The position numbers and the translations under genes are program-made. Under the pieces are notes generated by a model. It made no database searches. It was not told where the DNA came from and was given only the letters and a program-made list of their open reading frames with translations. 64,000 nt of DNA, taken from contig JBQTJI010000036.1 of the NCBI GenBank assembly GCA_052387255.1, positions 1-64,000 of the forward strand. The letters run 5' to 3'. Positions 26,429-34,494 of the stretch are shown one piece after another; positions within the stretch are counted from its first letter, which is position 1; the number at the start of each line of letters is the position of its first letter. The stretch comes from JBBQXK01 sp052387255. Its GTDB lineage: Bacteria; Pseudomonadota; Alphaproteobacteria; Rhodobacterales; Rhodobacteraceae.

Positions 26429-26764
26429 ATGCCCAAGGACGAATGGGGCACGAAGCGGGTGTGCCCGACCACCGGCAAACGCTTCTACGACCTCAACCGC
26501 AGCCCGATCATCAGCCCCTATTCGGGCGAGGTCGTGGATATCGAAAGCGCCCGGCGCAAGGCCGTGGCCGCCGTGATCAGCCGCGTCGCGCCCGAAAAGG
26601 ACGATGAGGTTCTGGTCGATGATCTGGATGCCGAGGACGACCTGATCGTTCCCGGTGCCGCCGAGGATGGCGATCTGGACGACGATCTGCTGGAAGACGA
26701 TGCCGACGAGAACGTGTCGCTCGACGACCTGACCGACGTGGCCGGGGCCGACGAAGAGCCCTGA
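26429..26764 (+). CDS. FYDLN-acid family protein (TIGR02300)
   Basis: A 111-residue protein typical of alphaproteobacteria. The N-terminal block KRVCPTTGKRFYDLNRSPI contains the namesake FYDLN motif and the start of a zinc-ribbon-like element. The C-terminal half is extremely acidic (runs of Asp and Glu), probably disordered. Function unknown. A strong terminator follows, and the tRNA-Ala gene comes next. Confidence 0.88.
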   Translation: MPKDEWGTKRVCPTTGKRFYDLNRSPIISPYSGEVVDIESARRKAVAAVISRVAPEKDDEVLVDDLDAEDDLIVPGAAEDGDLDDDLLEDDADENVSLDDLTDVAGADEEP

Positions 26765-26776
26765 GCCCGCCCGCCG

Positions 26777-26805
26777 CCCGGCGCTTTTTTGCTTGCAGCG
26801 CCGGG
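26777..26805 (+). terminator. Terminator after the FYDLN-acid gene
   Basis: CCCGGCGC (26777-26784) pairs perfectly with GCGCCGGG (26798-26805). A T6 run immediately after the first arm could also serve as the tail of a smaller hairpin upstream. Confidence 0.6.
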
Positions 26806-26854
26806 TGGTCACGACTATGCAACGCGAGCGCCGCGCAAGCGGCAGACCTCCGGT

Positions 26855-26930
<76 letters not shown>

Positions 26931-26960
26931 AACTTTCTAAATGATTACAATGCGTTAGCA

Positions 26961-26983
26961 GGCCGTCCTTCGGGGCGGCCTTC
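26961..26983 (+). terminator. UUCG-loop terminator downstream of tRNA-Ala
   Basis: GGCCGTCC and GGGCGGCC pair around a TTCG tetraloop (one G-U pair), followed by a short T-containing stretch. It would end tRNA transcription just inside the element. Confidence 0.7.
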
Positions 26984-26998
26984 GCGTTTCTGATGCGT

Positions 26999-27020
26999 TT
27001 GCAACATTCTTGCAACATTC
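26999..27020 (+). repeat. Tandem 11-bp repeat, candidate left integrase arm sites
   Basis: TTGCAACATTC occurs twice back to back. The same pair, spaced by one extra base, occurs at the opposite end of the element (41274-41296) just in front of the integrase start. A position near each end with matching sequence is what arm-type binding sites of a lambda-like integrase would look like. Confidence 0.6.
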
Positions 27021-27099
27021 ATGGCTGCTCGTTTAAACGCGGAGACGGCTCCCGCACTGTTGCCCAGTTTGCGCCAAAGTCCTGCCACATAAGGGATTT

Positions 27100-27855
27100 A
27101 TGCCAAACGGGAGCAAAGGGGGCTGCACGTTGGGCGTTACGTTCGATTTTCCGATCCATCGTCAGCACGTCGCCCCGTCCTTCAACGAGGGCGCGTGGGT
27201 TGCTGTGCCGCCGATCATGGAAAAGCTCAAAGCGGCAAGGCCATTCTTCTGCAAGGTGCCCGACTCACCAGAACAAGGGTTCGCGCGCTCCATTCATCTG
27301 GTGAACGGTCGCATCTACGGCTGCACAGGCTACAGCGCGGTCGAGTTCGAGGTCGGCGACACGGGCCTTCCGGGTATCGCCCTAAAGCCCGAAGACATCT
27401 CTATCCTAGCGTCCTTCCGGCAGGAGGTTACGCACATCTCGGTTTGCGACGAGCGCGTCGTGTTCAAGTTTGCGTCGGGCGAGAAGTACGAGTTTGCACG
27501 GGACACCTACCCTGACCGCTACAAGCGCATGTTCGACAAGCACTGGCGCATGGGGAACGACCTGTTCGATGCCGCTGCGATCAGGAAGCGGTTCATCGAA
27601 GTGTTCTCGGCACTGCCTGCTGACTCGAGCATTGAGGTGCATTCCGACGGGTTCGTTGGCTACCCAGATGATGCGCCTGTCTGGAAAACCAAACTCGATG
27701 CCGACACCCGCGCGACCGAAACACTACTGTTCGACGCCCCGGACCTGCTCCTTGCAATGAAGGTCGCAGATCAGATCGACTTCAACGGAGGCGATGCGAC
27801 CTTTGCTTGCGTCGAAGGTCGGGGCTTCACGGCAAGTCGGACGGTGCCAGCATGA
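27100..27855 (+). CDS. Hypothetical protein, possibly sliding-clamp-like
   Basis: A 251-residue protein that I do not recognise with certainty. Residues about 60-145 alternate beta strands and loops (GRIYGCTGYSAVEFEVGDTG, then DERVVFKFASGEKYEF) in a way that recalls DNA polymerase sliding-clamp domains, and the last 70 residues could form a second similar unit. That resemblance is by eye only. An AAGGG site lies 6 bp before the ATG. It starts a three-gene run joined by ATGA overlaps. Confidence 0.6.
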   Translation: MPNGSKGGCTLGVTFDFPIHRQHVAPSFNEGAWVAVPPIMEKLKAARPFFCKVPDSPEQGFARSIHLVNGRIYGCTGYSAVEFEVGDTGLPGIALKPEDISILASFRQEVTHISVCDERVVFKFASGEKYEFARDTYPDRYKRMFDKHWRMGNDLFDAAAIRKRFIEVFSALPADSSIEVHSDGFVGYPDDAPVWKTKLDADTRATETLLFDAPDLLLAMKVADQIDFNGGDATFACVEGRGFTASRTVPA

Positions 27856-28457
27856 CGGGCCTTCGCGACGGCATCTTTGCACACCAAGAGGGTTCAACCC
27901 CGCGCCATGTCGTCGAGCGGCTGCTTGATGGGCGCGTGAACCTGCGCCTCGACAATCCCTTCGCCATGACATTCGAGGAACTAAAAGAGCGGATCGCAAA
28001 GGCCAAGAAGCAGAAGTTCGACGCAGAACATCGGGTCTTGTTGCTGGCGGGCGAGATCGACCGCCTCGAAACGCAGCAGCGCGACCTTGTCGAGGCGCAG
28101 CAGCGGTTCGTCGAGACAGGCGAGATCGACCCGGCGCTGATCCCAGAATGTGACCATGTGGTCGCGGAGCAGGCAAGCGGGCGCAACGCCGTTGCCTGCA
28201 AAGCGGCCCGCGCCGTGATCGAGGACAAGGTCAAGGCCGAAGGCTGGCAGGTCGAGCGCACCCACGCAGATGACCGCTACGTCTATGTGACGATCAAGCG
28301 CGCCCGCGAGGAGTTCGACACGGTCGAGGAACCTCAGAAGGAGCGGATCGTCGCCCGCGTCATTGAGGCCATCGAATCCCGCAAGGATGCCTTCCGGCAG
28401 TTCCTTGCACCCATGCGCCGCATCGCGACGGCCCCAGTGAACCCGGCTGCACCATGA
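27852..28457 (+). CDS. Hypothetical coiled-coil protein
   Basis: A 201-residue protein of unknown function. The centre (about residues 38-80) is a charged coiled coil (EELKERIAKAKKQKFDAEH, then RLETQQRDLVEAQQRFVE), followed by an alpha/beta C-terminal half. Its ATG overlaps the previous stop and its stop overlaps the next start, so the three proteins are made together. A function in element replication is plausible but not shown. Confidence 0.65.
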   Translation: MTGLRDGIFAHQEGSTPRHVVERLLDGRVNLRLDNPFAMTFEELKERIAKAKKQKFDAEHRVLLLAGEIDRLETQQRDLVEAQQRFVETGEIDPALIPECDHVVAEQASGRNAVACKAARAVIEDKVKAEGWQVERTHADDRYVYVTIKRAREEFDTVEEPQKERIVARVIEAIESRKDAFRQFLAPMRRIATAPVNPAAP

Positions 28458-28786
28458 TCACCATTGAAGACGAGAACGACCTCTGGAAGCTGTTCTCGGA
28501 GGCCCCTGACCAACCCGGCACCCACATACGGACCTTCGATCTCGAATTGCGCACGGTGCTCAAGACGAAGATTAAGCTGACCGATACGACGAGGTTCTAC
28601 CACCTATATCGCTGTGGGTATGTCGTCGGGCAGTACAGCGCCGAGGACGCGAAGCATAAGAACAGCGCGCAAGCACTCGTGTCGCAGGCGAACCTGCGGA
28701 CGGTCGGCCTCGCCATGGCGCGCCGATACAGTGATGACGTTGCTGTCCAGTATCTCGGCCCCCTGCCGGGGAGCGACAGGGCGTAG
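28454..28786 (+). CDS. Hypothetical small protein
   Basis: A 110-residue protein with no family I recognise. It has an acidic N-terminus and a central aromatic segment (TTRFYHLYRCGYVVGQYS). It is the third gene of the ATGA-coupled set. A 100-bp gap with no recognisable gene separates it from the helicase. Confidence 0.6.
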   Translation: MITIEDENDLWKLFSEAPDQPGTHIRTFDLELRTVLKTKIKLTDTTRFYHLYRCGYVVGQYSAEDAKHKNSAQALVSQANLRTVGLAMARRYSDDVAVQYLGPLPGSDRA

Positions 28787-28886
28787 CCGCGCTGCTCTCA
28801 ACTTACTGCCGACATTGCCAAAATCGTCGCTCGCCTCTACTTAGGGGTGTATTGCAGAAACGGTCAGTAGGTAGGAGAATACGAGG

Positions 28887-30818
28887 TTGGCTTGGTTTGA
28901 TGGATTGACGCCGGGAACACCCGCACACAGTATTGCTTCGACGACAAACGCGCGTGTCCGCGTCGTCGCTGGTCCCGGCACGGGAAAGTCCTACGCGATG
29001 AAGCGCAGGGTCGCGCGCCTGCTCGAATCTGCCGTCTCACCCGATCTCATTCTCCCGGTGACATTCACACGGGTTGCGGCGCAAGACCTGCACCGTGAGT
29101 TGGTCGGAATGGGGGTGCCCGGCTGCAACGCGCTAAAGGCTCACACACTTCATAGCCTCGCGTTGCGCATCTTGATGAGGAACCACGTTCTTGCCGCCAC
29201 AGGTCGCATCCCGCGCCCGCTCAACGATTTCGAGACGGAGGCGATGATCTACGACCTGATGACCCCGACCCGAAAGAAGAAAGAGGTTGCGGCACGTCGT
29301 CAGGCATATGAGGCGGCTTGGGCACGACTCAACAACCAAGTTCCGGGCTATGCACCATCGCCGGAGGATGCTGCATTTCAGCATGACCTGCTTGCTTGGC
29401 TACGCTTTCATCAAGCGATGTTGATCGGCGAGGTCATCCCAGAAGTCTATCGCTATCTTTCATCCAATCCGGGTGCGCCTGAGCGCGCTGAGTTCAACCA
29501 CATTCTGGTCGATGAATTCCAAGACCTGAATAAGGCCGAGCAGGCAATCATCGAACTGTTGTCCAATGCAGCCGACGTCTGCATCGTGGGCGATGATGAC
29601 CAGTCGATTTACAGTTTCAAGCACGCCCACCCAGACGGCATTCGCGACTGGTTGGTTGTCAACGCTGGTGCGGACGATCTGAGCCTAATGAATTGCCAGC
29701 GTTGCCCTACCCGCGTCGTTGACATGGCGAATGCACTGATAGCGCACAACGTCCATCGCCCTGTGCCACGCCCACTCGTGTCCATTCCCGCGAAGGGTCC
29801 GGGCGTTGTGAGCATCCTGCAATTCCCGAACCTCGACCGAGAGGTTCTGGGTGTTGTGACCAGAATTCAGCAGATGATTGCTGCGGGCACACCAGCGGGT
29901 GACATTCTTGTCCTTGCGCAAAGTCGTGCCGTTGGAACGCCGATCTACGACGCGTTGCTTGCAGGCGGCGTTCCCGCTCGATCAGAATATACGGAATCGG
30001 AACTGGAAAACGAGGATGCACAGCGGGCTTTCGCGCTGCTCAAACTGTTCGCAAATCAAGATGACCGGGTTGCACTGCGCTGGCTCGTTGGCAAGGATGG
30101 CAACAATTTCCACGCTGCGGGCTATCGGCGTGTCAGAGATCGTTGTGAGGCAACGGGGCATTCGCCTTGGCAGGTGTTCAGCCAATTGAGCGCAGGCATT
30201 CTTACCCTACCTCACACAGGGCCAATAGTGACGGCCTTCAATGCGCTTGTGGCCGACCTATCTGCACTAGCGGCGCTGCCTGATTTGGCTGCGGTGGTCG
30301 ATGCGCTCTTCCCGGCAGGGCAGGCGACGACACGCGAATTGCGCGAGATCGCCGTCCGATTGATCACGGACGATCCAACGATAGATGCGCCGTCGCTAGT
30401 GGGGGAACTGATTTCCGCTATCACGCAACCAGAAATCCCAACGGAAGTTCAAGAAGTCCGCATAATGAGCCTGCACAAGAGCAAGGGGTTGAGTTCGCCT
30501 GTCACGATCATTGCGGGCTGCGTGAATGGTCTGTTGCCGAGAGCACCCAAAGTCCCGCTAACCCCCTTAGAGCGGAGCCACTACGATGAAGAACAGCGTA
30601 GACTCTTCTTCGTGGGTATCACGCGGGTAAAGTCCGACCTTGCCAACGGGAAGCCGGGAACGCTCATACTGACCTACTCCCAGCAAATGCCTCTCGCTGC
30701 CGCGATGAATGCCGGAATCACGCCTGCTTCCGTCAGCTATGGGACGGCGATCCTGCAAGCGAGTCGGTTCATTGCAGACATGGCTCCTGCGGCTCCTGCG
30801 CCAACCTTCGTTCCATAG
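28887..30818 (+). CDS. UvrD/PcrA-family superfamily 1 DNA helicase
   Basis: A 643-residue SF1A helicase. Motif I is G29-PGTGK-S35, motif II is DEFQDLN near residue 210, followed by GDDDQSIYSFKHA (motif III); motif V region is MSLHKSKGLSS and motif VI FFVGITRVKS. A TTG start is chosen because it is the only one that keeps the complete ATP-binding N-terminus; GTAGGAGA lies upstream. It translocates 3'-5' on single-stranded DNA. In the element it could support replication or act as cargo; UvrD-like helicases also occur in defence systems, but no partner nuclease (such as an OLD-family GajA) is adjacent. Confidence 0.88.
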   Translation: MAWFDGLTPGTPAHSIASTTNARVRVVAGPGTGKSYAMKRRVARLLESAVSPDLILPVTFTRVAAQDLHRELVGMGVPGCNALKAHTLHSLALRILMRNHVLAATGRIPRPLNDFETEAMIYDLMTPTRKKKEVAARRQAYEAAWARLNNQVPGYAPSPEDAAFQHDLLAWLRFHQAMLIGEVIPEVYRYLSSNPGAPERAEFNHILVDEFQDLNKAEQAIIELLSNAADVCIVGDDDQSIYSFKHAHPDGIRDWLVVNAGADDLSLMNCQRCPTRVVDMANALIAHNVHRPVPRPLVSIPAKGPGVVSILQFPNLDREVLGVVTRIQQMIAAGTPAGDILVLAQSRAVGTPIYDALLAGGVPARSEYTESELENEDAQRAFALLKLFANQDDRVALRWLVGKDGNNFHAAGYRRVRDRCEATGHSPWQVFSQLSAGILTLPHTGPIVTAFNALVADLSALAALPDLAAVVDALFPAGQATTRELREIAVRLITDDPTIDAPSLVGELISAITQPEIPTEVQEVRIMSLHKSKGLSSPVTIIAGCVNGLLPRAPKVPLTPLERSHYDEEQRRLFFVGITRVKSDLANGKPGTLILTYSQQMPLAAAMNAGITPASVSYGTAILQASRFIADMAPAAPAPTFVP

Positions 30819-30851
30819 ATCGGTTGACGCACCCCCGGATTGCCGTCCAAG

Positions 30852-30882
30852 TGATTGTGCCTCAACAACGGAGGCACAATCA
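30852..30882 (+). promoter_or_regulatory. RBS-sequestering hairpin before a 57-residue gene
   Basis: A perfect 12-bp inverted repeat (TGATTGTGCCTC and GAGGCACAATCA, 7-nt loop) starts 34 bp after the helicase stop. The second arm contains the GGAGG ribosome site and the first base of the ATG of the following gene. In the RNA the ribosome site would be buried, so translation would need an opening factor. There is no T-tract, so a simple terminator is less likely. Confidence 0.65.
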
Positions 30883-31055
30883 TGTTCTTCAACCGTCGCC
30901 CGCCCGCGCTGCCACCGCGCGACTTCCCCCTTGTCCTGCGCCGCGAGTGGCGCTGTGACTGTCCCGCCCGCAAGGGTCGGCTGCGCGCCCTCGCCTTCAT
31001 CGCATCCCGCCCGACGTTTAAACGGCCAGCGCCTTACGGGATTGCAGCCGAATGA
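30882..31055 (+). CDS. Hypothetical small basic protein
   Basis: A 57-residue arginine- and proline-rich protein (MFFNRRPPALPPRDFPLVLR) with a central CDC motif. No family is recognised. The ATG has a strong GGAGG site, which is masked by a hairpin. Its stop overlaps the start of the next small gene (ATGA). It is the shortest plausible gene of the element and real coding is only moderately certain. Confidence 0.5.
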   Translation: MFFNRRPPALPPRDFPLVLRREWRCDCPARKGRLRALAFIASRPTFKRPAPYGIAAE

Positions 31056-31249
31056 CCTACGAAGACACAGAACGGGGCGTCTGGGCGATGTTCTACGGCA
31101 TCCTGGACCTGCCAGAAGTCACTCGTGTTGTGCCGCTAGGCTCGTCTGTCTGGCGGGTTTACTTCGGCGACGGGTCCGAAGCGACAGCTTACCCGCTGGA
31201 AGGCAGATTTGAGGAAGACCCTGCAACCGTCGGAAAGCGTCGATTCTAG
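31052..31249 (+). CDS. Hypothetical small protein
   Basis: A 65-residue protein of mixed composition (MTYEDTERGVWAMFYGILDL) with a beta-strand-rich centre (VTRVVPLGSSVWRVYFGDGS) suggesting a small folded domain. Function unknown. It is coupled to the preceding gene by an ATGA overlap and converges on the terminase nuclease gene with an 86-bp gap. Confidence 0.55.
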   Translation: MTYEDTERGVWAMFYGILDLPEVTRVVPLGSSVWRVYFGDGSEATAYPLEGRFEEDPATVGKRRF

Positions 31250-31335
31250 GCGGCGTAACGGTCAGCGGGCAACGTCGCGCCTGCAAACCACTGCCCCCGC
31301 ACAGCGCAGGCGCTTTGCCGGGGCGCTGGCCCGGT

Positions 31336-32046
31336 TCAGTGATAACCGCGCAGCTTGCCGACGCCGACATACCCCGGCATCAGGAATTGCGATGCGAACG
31401 CCCCTACAGCCAAGCTGATCCCAAGATCGCCGTGGCCTGCGGCGTTGCGGGACTGCGTGATGATCTGATTGCCCGCAGCCGTCGTCGTGAGGGTGAAGCT
31501 CGCAAGGTCTTCTTCGATCAACTTGCGAAGCGGCAAGTCGGAGGCGAAGGTCAATTCCCCGGAGGCGAACATCACCGACAAGGTTTCGACCATCATGGTT
31601 TTGCCGACAGAGACATACTGCCCGTTGCGCGACCAGTTCTGTCCCGTCGTCATCTGCACGGCGTTGTGGCGCACGTTCTTCTCAACCAGCATGTCATGCA
31701 CGACGCGACCGAGACCTGTCGCGTCGATGGACAATTCGCACCGCCCGACGACGGCAGGACGGTTCATCAGGTCAATCAGATGTCCCACCACATCGACGTA
31801 GGACACGCCCCGGAAGCGATCCGCATAAACGACGACCCGCTCACGCGGCCCAAGCATCTGCCGCGTTGACGTTGAATAGAACGGCACCCGACGGTCACGG
31901 ATCATGGTCACGGCAGAAAAGTCGTTCGCCTGCCCAAGGTCTGCTGAAACCCAGAACTTTTCGTAACCGATGGCCTTTTCGATGATCGGGTCATTGCCCG
32001 TGGACAGCGTGACCCGCCCGTCTTTATGGAACAGAGGTTCAATCAT
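31336..32046 (-). CDS. Terminase large subunit, nuclease domain as a separate gene
   Basis: A 236-residue protein that matches only the RNase H-fold nuclease half of phage large terminases. Candidate catalytic acids are D36 (VSADLGQAND), D108 (LSIDATG) and D207 (GHGDLGISLA, the usual HDD-like end motif). It would cut concatemeric DNA at initiation and headful completion. The ATG overlaps the stop of the ATPase gene (CTATGATTG), so the halves are translated together in two different frames. The junction lies in the natural linker between the two domains. Confidence 0.78.
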   Translation of the reverse strand: MIEPLFHKDGRVTLSTGNDPIIEKAIGYEKFWVSADLGQANDFSAVTMIRDRRVPFYSTSTRQMLGPRERVVVYADRFRGVSYVDVVGHLIDLMNRPAVVGRCELSIDATGLGRVVHDMLVEKNVRHNAVQMTTGQNWSRNGQYVSVGKTMMVETLSVMFASGELTFASDLPLRKLIEEDLASFTLTTTAAGNQIITQSRNAAGHGDLGISLAVGAFASQFLMPGYVGVGKLRGYH

Positions 32047-32807
32047 AGCAGCAACGCCTTCACGTCTGAGGTCGCCCGACCGATCAGGTCGAGATCAAAA
32101 TATCCGAGGCCGTCCGACAGCATTTCAACGCAGACCTCCTGCCGATAGCGGGTGGGCGAAAGCTGTTGCTTGAGGCGCGCAACGCGGGTTGCAAGGCGCG
32201 GGATAGACTCCCCGGAAACGACAATGCGGTGGATACCGTCGCCGGGGCGCGCATTCAGGAACAGGCGGGCGAAGAAGTTGTTCTTCCCGGCAGGCGTTGA
32301 CGCATAGACGATTCGACAGTTCGGGCCGTCGCCAAGCATGGGCAGCAGGGCGACGATGGTTTCTTCATCGTTCGGAATGTAGGCGCACTCATCGACCAAA
32401 ATTTGCGTTGCAGAATAACCCCGGATCGTCGCGCCGCTGGCCGGAACAGCGATGAACCGCCCGCCAGAATTGCACTCAATCTCGGATTGGGTCGCGCGTT
32501 CGACGATCAGGTCTGTCTTGCGCAGGTGTGCGGCAACCTTGCGGACCAGTTCCCGCACCTGCCGCTCTGCCGGGCACAGCGCGATGGTTGTGCCGCCTGC
32601 CTGCAACTCCTGAACCCCAAGCGCCGATAGCACCTCTGACTTCCCGGCCTGACGGCAGACACGCAGGGCCATCGTCTGCGCCCGCGACGTGACAGCCTCG
32701 ACCTGCCAAGGGTCAGGCGGGCCACCGAGGAAGTGCGCCATCTGTGCTGCCGGATCAAGGCGACGTTCGAGGTCTTGGCACCACAGGGTAAACTCGTCAA
32801 AGGCCAA
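32043..32807 (-). CDS. Terminase large subunit, packaging ATPase domain as a separate gene
   Basis: A 254-residue ASCE ATPase corresponding to the N-terminal half of TerL. It has an adenine-binding DPWQVEAV motif (32-39), a Walker A of the terminase type C51-RQAGK-S57, Walker B ILVDE (136-140) with the catalytic Glu, and the coupling motif ASTPAG (169-174). It translocates DNA into a prohead using ATP. It ends just where the nuclease domain would begin in a normal one-piece TerL; that domain follows as its own gene. The start overlaps the TerS end by 11 bp. Confidence 0.82.
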   Translation of the reverse strand: MAFDEFTLWCQDLERRLDPAAQMAHFLGGPPDPWQVEAVTSRAQTMALRVCRQAGKSEVLSALGVQELQAGGTTIALCPAERQVRELVRKVAAHLRKTDLIVERATQSEIECNSGGRFIAVPASGATIRGYSATQILVDECAYIPNDEETIVALLPMLGDGPNCRIVYASTPAGKNNFFARLFLNARPGDGIHRIVVSGESIPRLATRVARLKQQLSPTRYRQEVCVEMLSDGLGYFDLDLIGRATSDVKALLL

Positions 32808-33369
32808 GGTCAGCCTCCTTCGTCACGCTCAAGACATGGTGGCGCATCCGGCGCAGCAACGGTTCGCGGGCTTCCGGCACCTCGTCGATGACTTCTTGAA
32901 GAATCTGGCGAAGCTGGACCCATTCTCGGCTCTGCGACAAGGTCACGTTGACGGTCAGGGCGGTCGCGAGTTTGCCTTGCATGGTGGCAATGTCGCGGAG
33001 GACGCGGCGCAAACCTTCCATCGCAGCCAGGGCGAAACTGTCGTCGCCCGAGGCCTCGGCCTTCGTGATCAGCTTTTCCACGCGCTTTGCCAAGGACTCG
33101 TAGGTGACGGCAATGTCCATGCGGTCTTGGTTGATGATGCCCGTGTCTTGTTCGACCGCAGAGATACGCGCCTCGGCCAGAATGGCGCGGCGGCGTTCTT
33201 CTGTGATCTTATCTTTGTGTCGCTTGACCGAGTCATAGGAAATGCCGATCCGCTTTGCGATTTCCGCTAGTGGACGCGTCCCAAGGACGATTTCCTTCTC
33301 AATCGTCGCCTTGTCCGCGCGCATGTCGATGACTGATCGCCGCCCGCTATTCTTGTTCCCGCCCTGCAT
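32797..33369 (-). CDS. Probable terminase small subunit
   Basis: A 190-residue, mostly helical protein placed immediately before the terminase ATPase, the usual position of TerS. Residues about 33-52 (PLAEIAKRIGISYDSVKRHK) form a helix-turn-helix suitable for recognising a packaging site, followed by a long helical oligomerisation region. If the element is a satellite, this protein would decide that its DNA rather than helper DNA is packaged. The start directly follows the upstream stop (TAAATG), with AAGGA upstream. Confidence 0.7.
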   Translation of the reverse strand: MQGGNKNSGRRSVIDMRADKATIEKEIVLGTRPLAEIAKRIGISYDSVKRHKDKITEERRRAILAEARISAVEQDTGIINQDRMDIAVTYESLAKRVEKLITKAEASGDDSFALAAMEGLRRVLRDIATMQGKLATALTVNVTLSQSREWVQLRQILQEVIDEVPEAREPLLRRMRHHVLSVTKEADLGL

Positions 33370-33768
33370 TTAGGTGGTTCCTTCATCTGCGGTGGGATCA
33401 GCCGAAAGCGCCGTGTTATCGTCTGCCATGTAGAAGGCGACACGTTCCCGCAGTCGCTGCCACTCACCAACGGAGATCGACCCGAGATGATCATGGACCT
33501 TATCAGCCAGCAGTTTCCCGACGTTCGCCGCGAGGAGTTCCTCGCGACACTGCGCGAGATCGACCCCGCGAAGGTGCGCCTGCATCGCCTTCGCAAGGAA
33601 GTGGGTGAGGGCACCCATCGGGTGGCCTAGCTTGACCTTTTCGAGGGCCGTAGTCGTCGCGACGGTGATGCCGTCGCGATAGACATAGACCTCCCCATCG
33701 TCGTCCCAGAGAACCATGCGAAAGGCATAGTCGAGGCAGGCGCGGGTTTCAGGACTCGCCGTTCGCAT
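33370..33768 (-). CDS. Hypothetical protein of the packaging operon
   Basis: A 132-residue protein of unknown function. It opens with a beta-rich segment (RMVLWDDDGEVYVYRDGITV), then becomes helical (GALTHFLAKAMQAHLRG). No motif identifies it. It overlaps the upstream gene by 20 bp and abuts terS, so it belongs to the same operon. Confidence 0.65.
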   Translation of the reverse strand: MRTASPETRACLDYAFRMVLWDDDGEVYVYRDGITVATTTALEKVKLGHPMGALTHFLAKAMQAHLRGVDLAQCREELLAANVGKLLADKVHDHLGSISVGEWQRLRERVAFYMADDNTALSADPTADEGTT

Positions 33769-34363
33769 TGGCAGCGGCCTCCATCAACTCGAACTTTTGC
33801 CGCGCATGTGCAGGCAGATCGTCGAGGCTGCGGAAGGTGCGCAGTTTGAGGCCTTCCTTTTCGGCCTTAAGCTGTCGCTGCACGTTTCCGGGTCCGTCGT
33901 GCATATCCGCACGGACGTAGCGGATGCCGTCGTGGGTGTCGTCGAACGAGATTGTCTTGGTCTGCACGACGGGGGTCTTGTTGTTCCGCCATGACTGCAC
34001 TTCGCCGTCAGAGGCGACGCGGAGGGGAACACCACGGGCTTTCGCGCGGGCTTCTGCTTCCTGATAGGTCTGGCGGTTCCGGGCCTGTTCGCGCGTCAGG
34101 ACCACTGCTGCTGTGTTCTTGGGCTGGTCGGCAACAGGTTTGGTGCCGAGGAGGATTGCGGTGTCGCGCATCTGCTTTTCATGGCGCGCGGCGATCTCTG
34201 CGAACCTGTCGGTTTCGACGTTGGTGCGCTTGCCGTCCTTCACCTCGTCAAGAAGCTTCTCCGCGTGTTTCTTGAACCCGCCGAGTTGTTCTTCGACCAG
34301 TGATTGGATGTGCGGTTTCAGGGCCTCGATGAACGCGGCCATCTGCTTTTCGTTGTCGCTCAT
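33749..34363 (-). CDS. Hypothetical helical protein of the packaging operon
   Basis: A 204-residue, highly charged protein. The N-terminal 70 residues look like a long helix or coiled coil (MAAFIEALKPHIQSLVEEQL then KKHAEKLLDEVKDGK), as in scaffolding or oligomerising proteins, but no homology is recognised. The start is preceded by GGAGAG. A 131-bp gap without a gene separates it from the preceding gene of the operon. Confidence 0.65.
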   Translation of the reverse strand: MSDNEKQMAAFIEALKPHIQSLVEEQLGGFKKHAEKLLDEVKDGKRTNVETDRFAEIAARHEKQMRDTAILLGTKPVADQPKNTAAVVLTREQARNRQTYQEAEARAKARGVPLRVASDGEVQSWRNNKTPVVQTKTISFDDTHDGIRYVRADMHDGPGNVQRQLKAEKEGLKLRTFRSLDDLPAHARQKFELMEAAANANGES

Positions 34364-34494
34364 TTGTCTCTCCAAAAACAAAGACGGGCACCTTGTAGGA
34401 ACCCGCCTCCGTGTTCTTGGAGCGACAAGTTCCCCACCCGTCACTGATGTTGTCGGACCTTCCGCCGTGGATGCTCAACTTGGAAAGCAGGTCT

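Noticed and set aside
28887..30818. The helicase as GajB of a Gabija defence system
   Set aside because: There is no OLD-family nuclease (GajA) upstream, and the preceding proteins are small and unrelated.
31336..32807. The split terminase as a frameshifted pseudogene
   Set aside because: The break is at the domain linker, has a standard ATGA start/stop overlap and both halves keep all key residues. Sequencing error remains possible and is listed as a refutation test.
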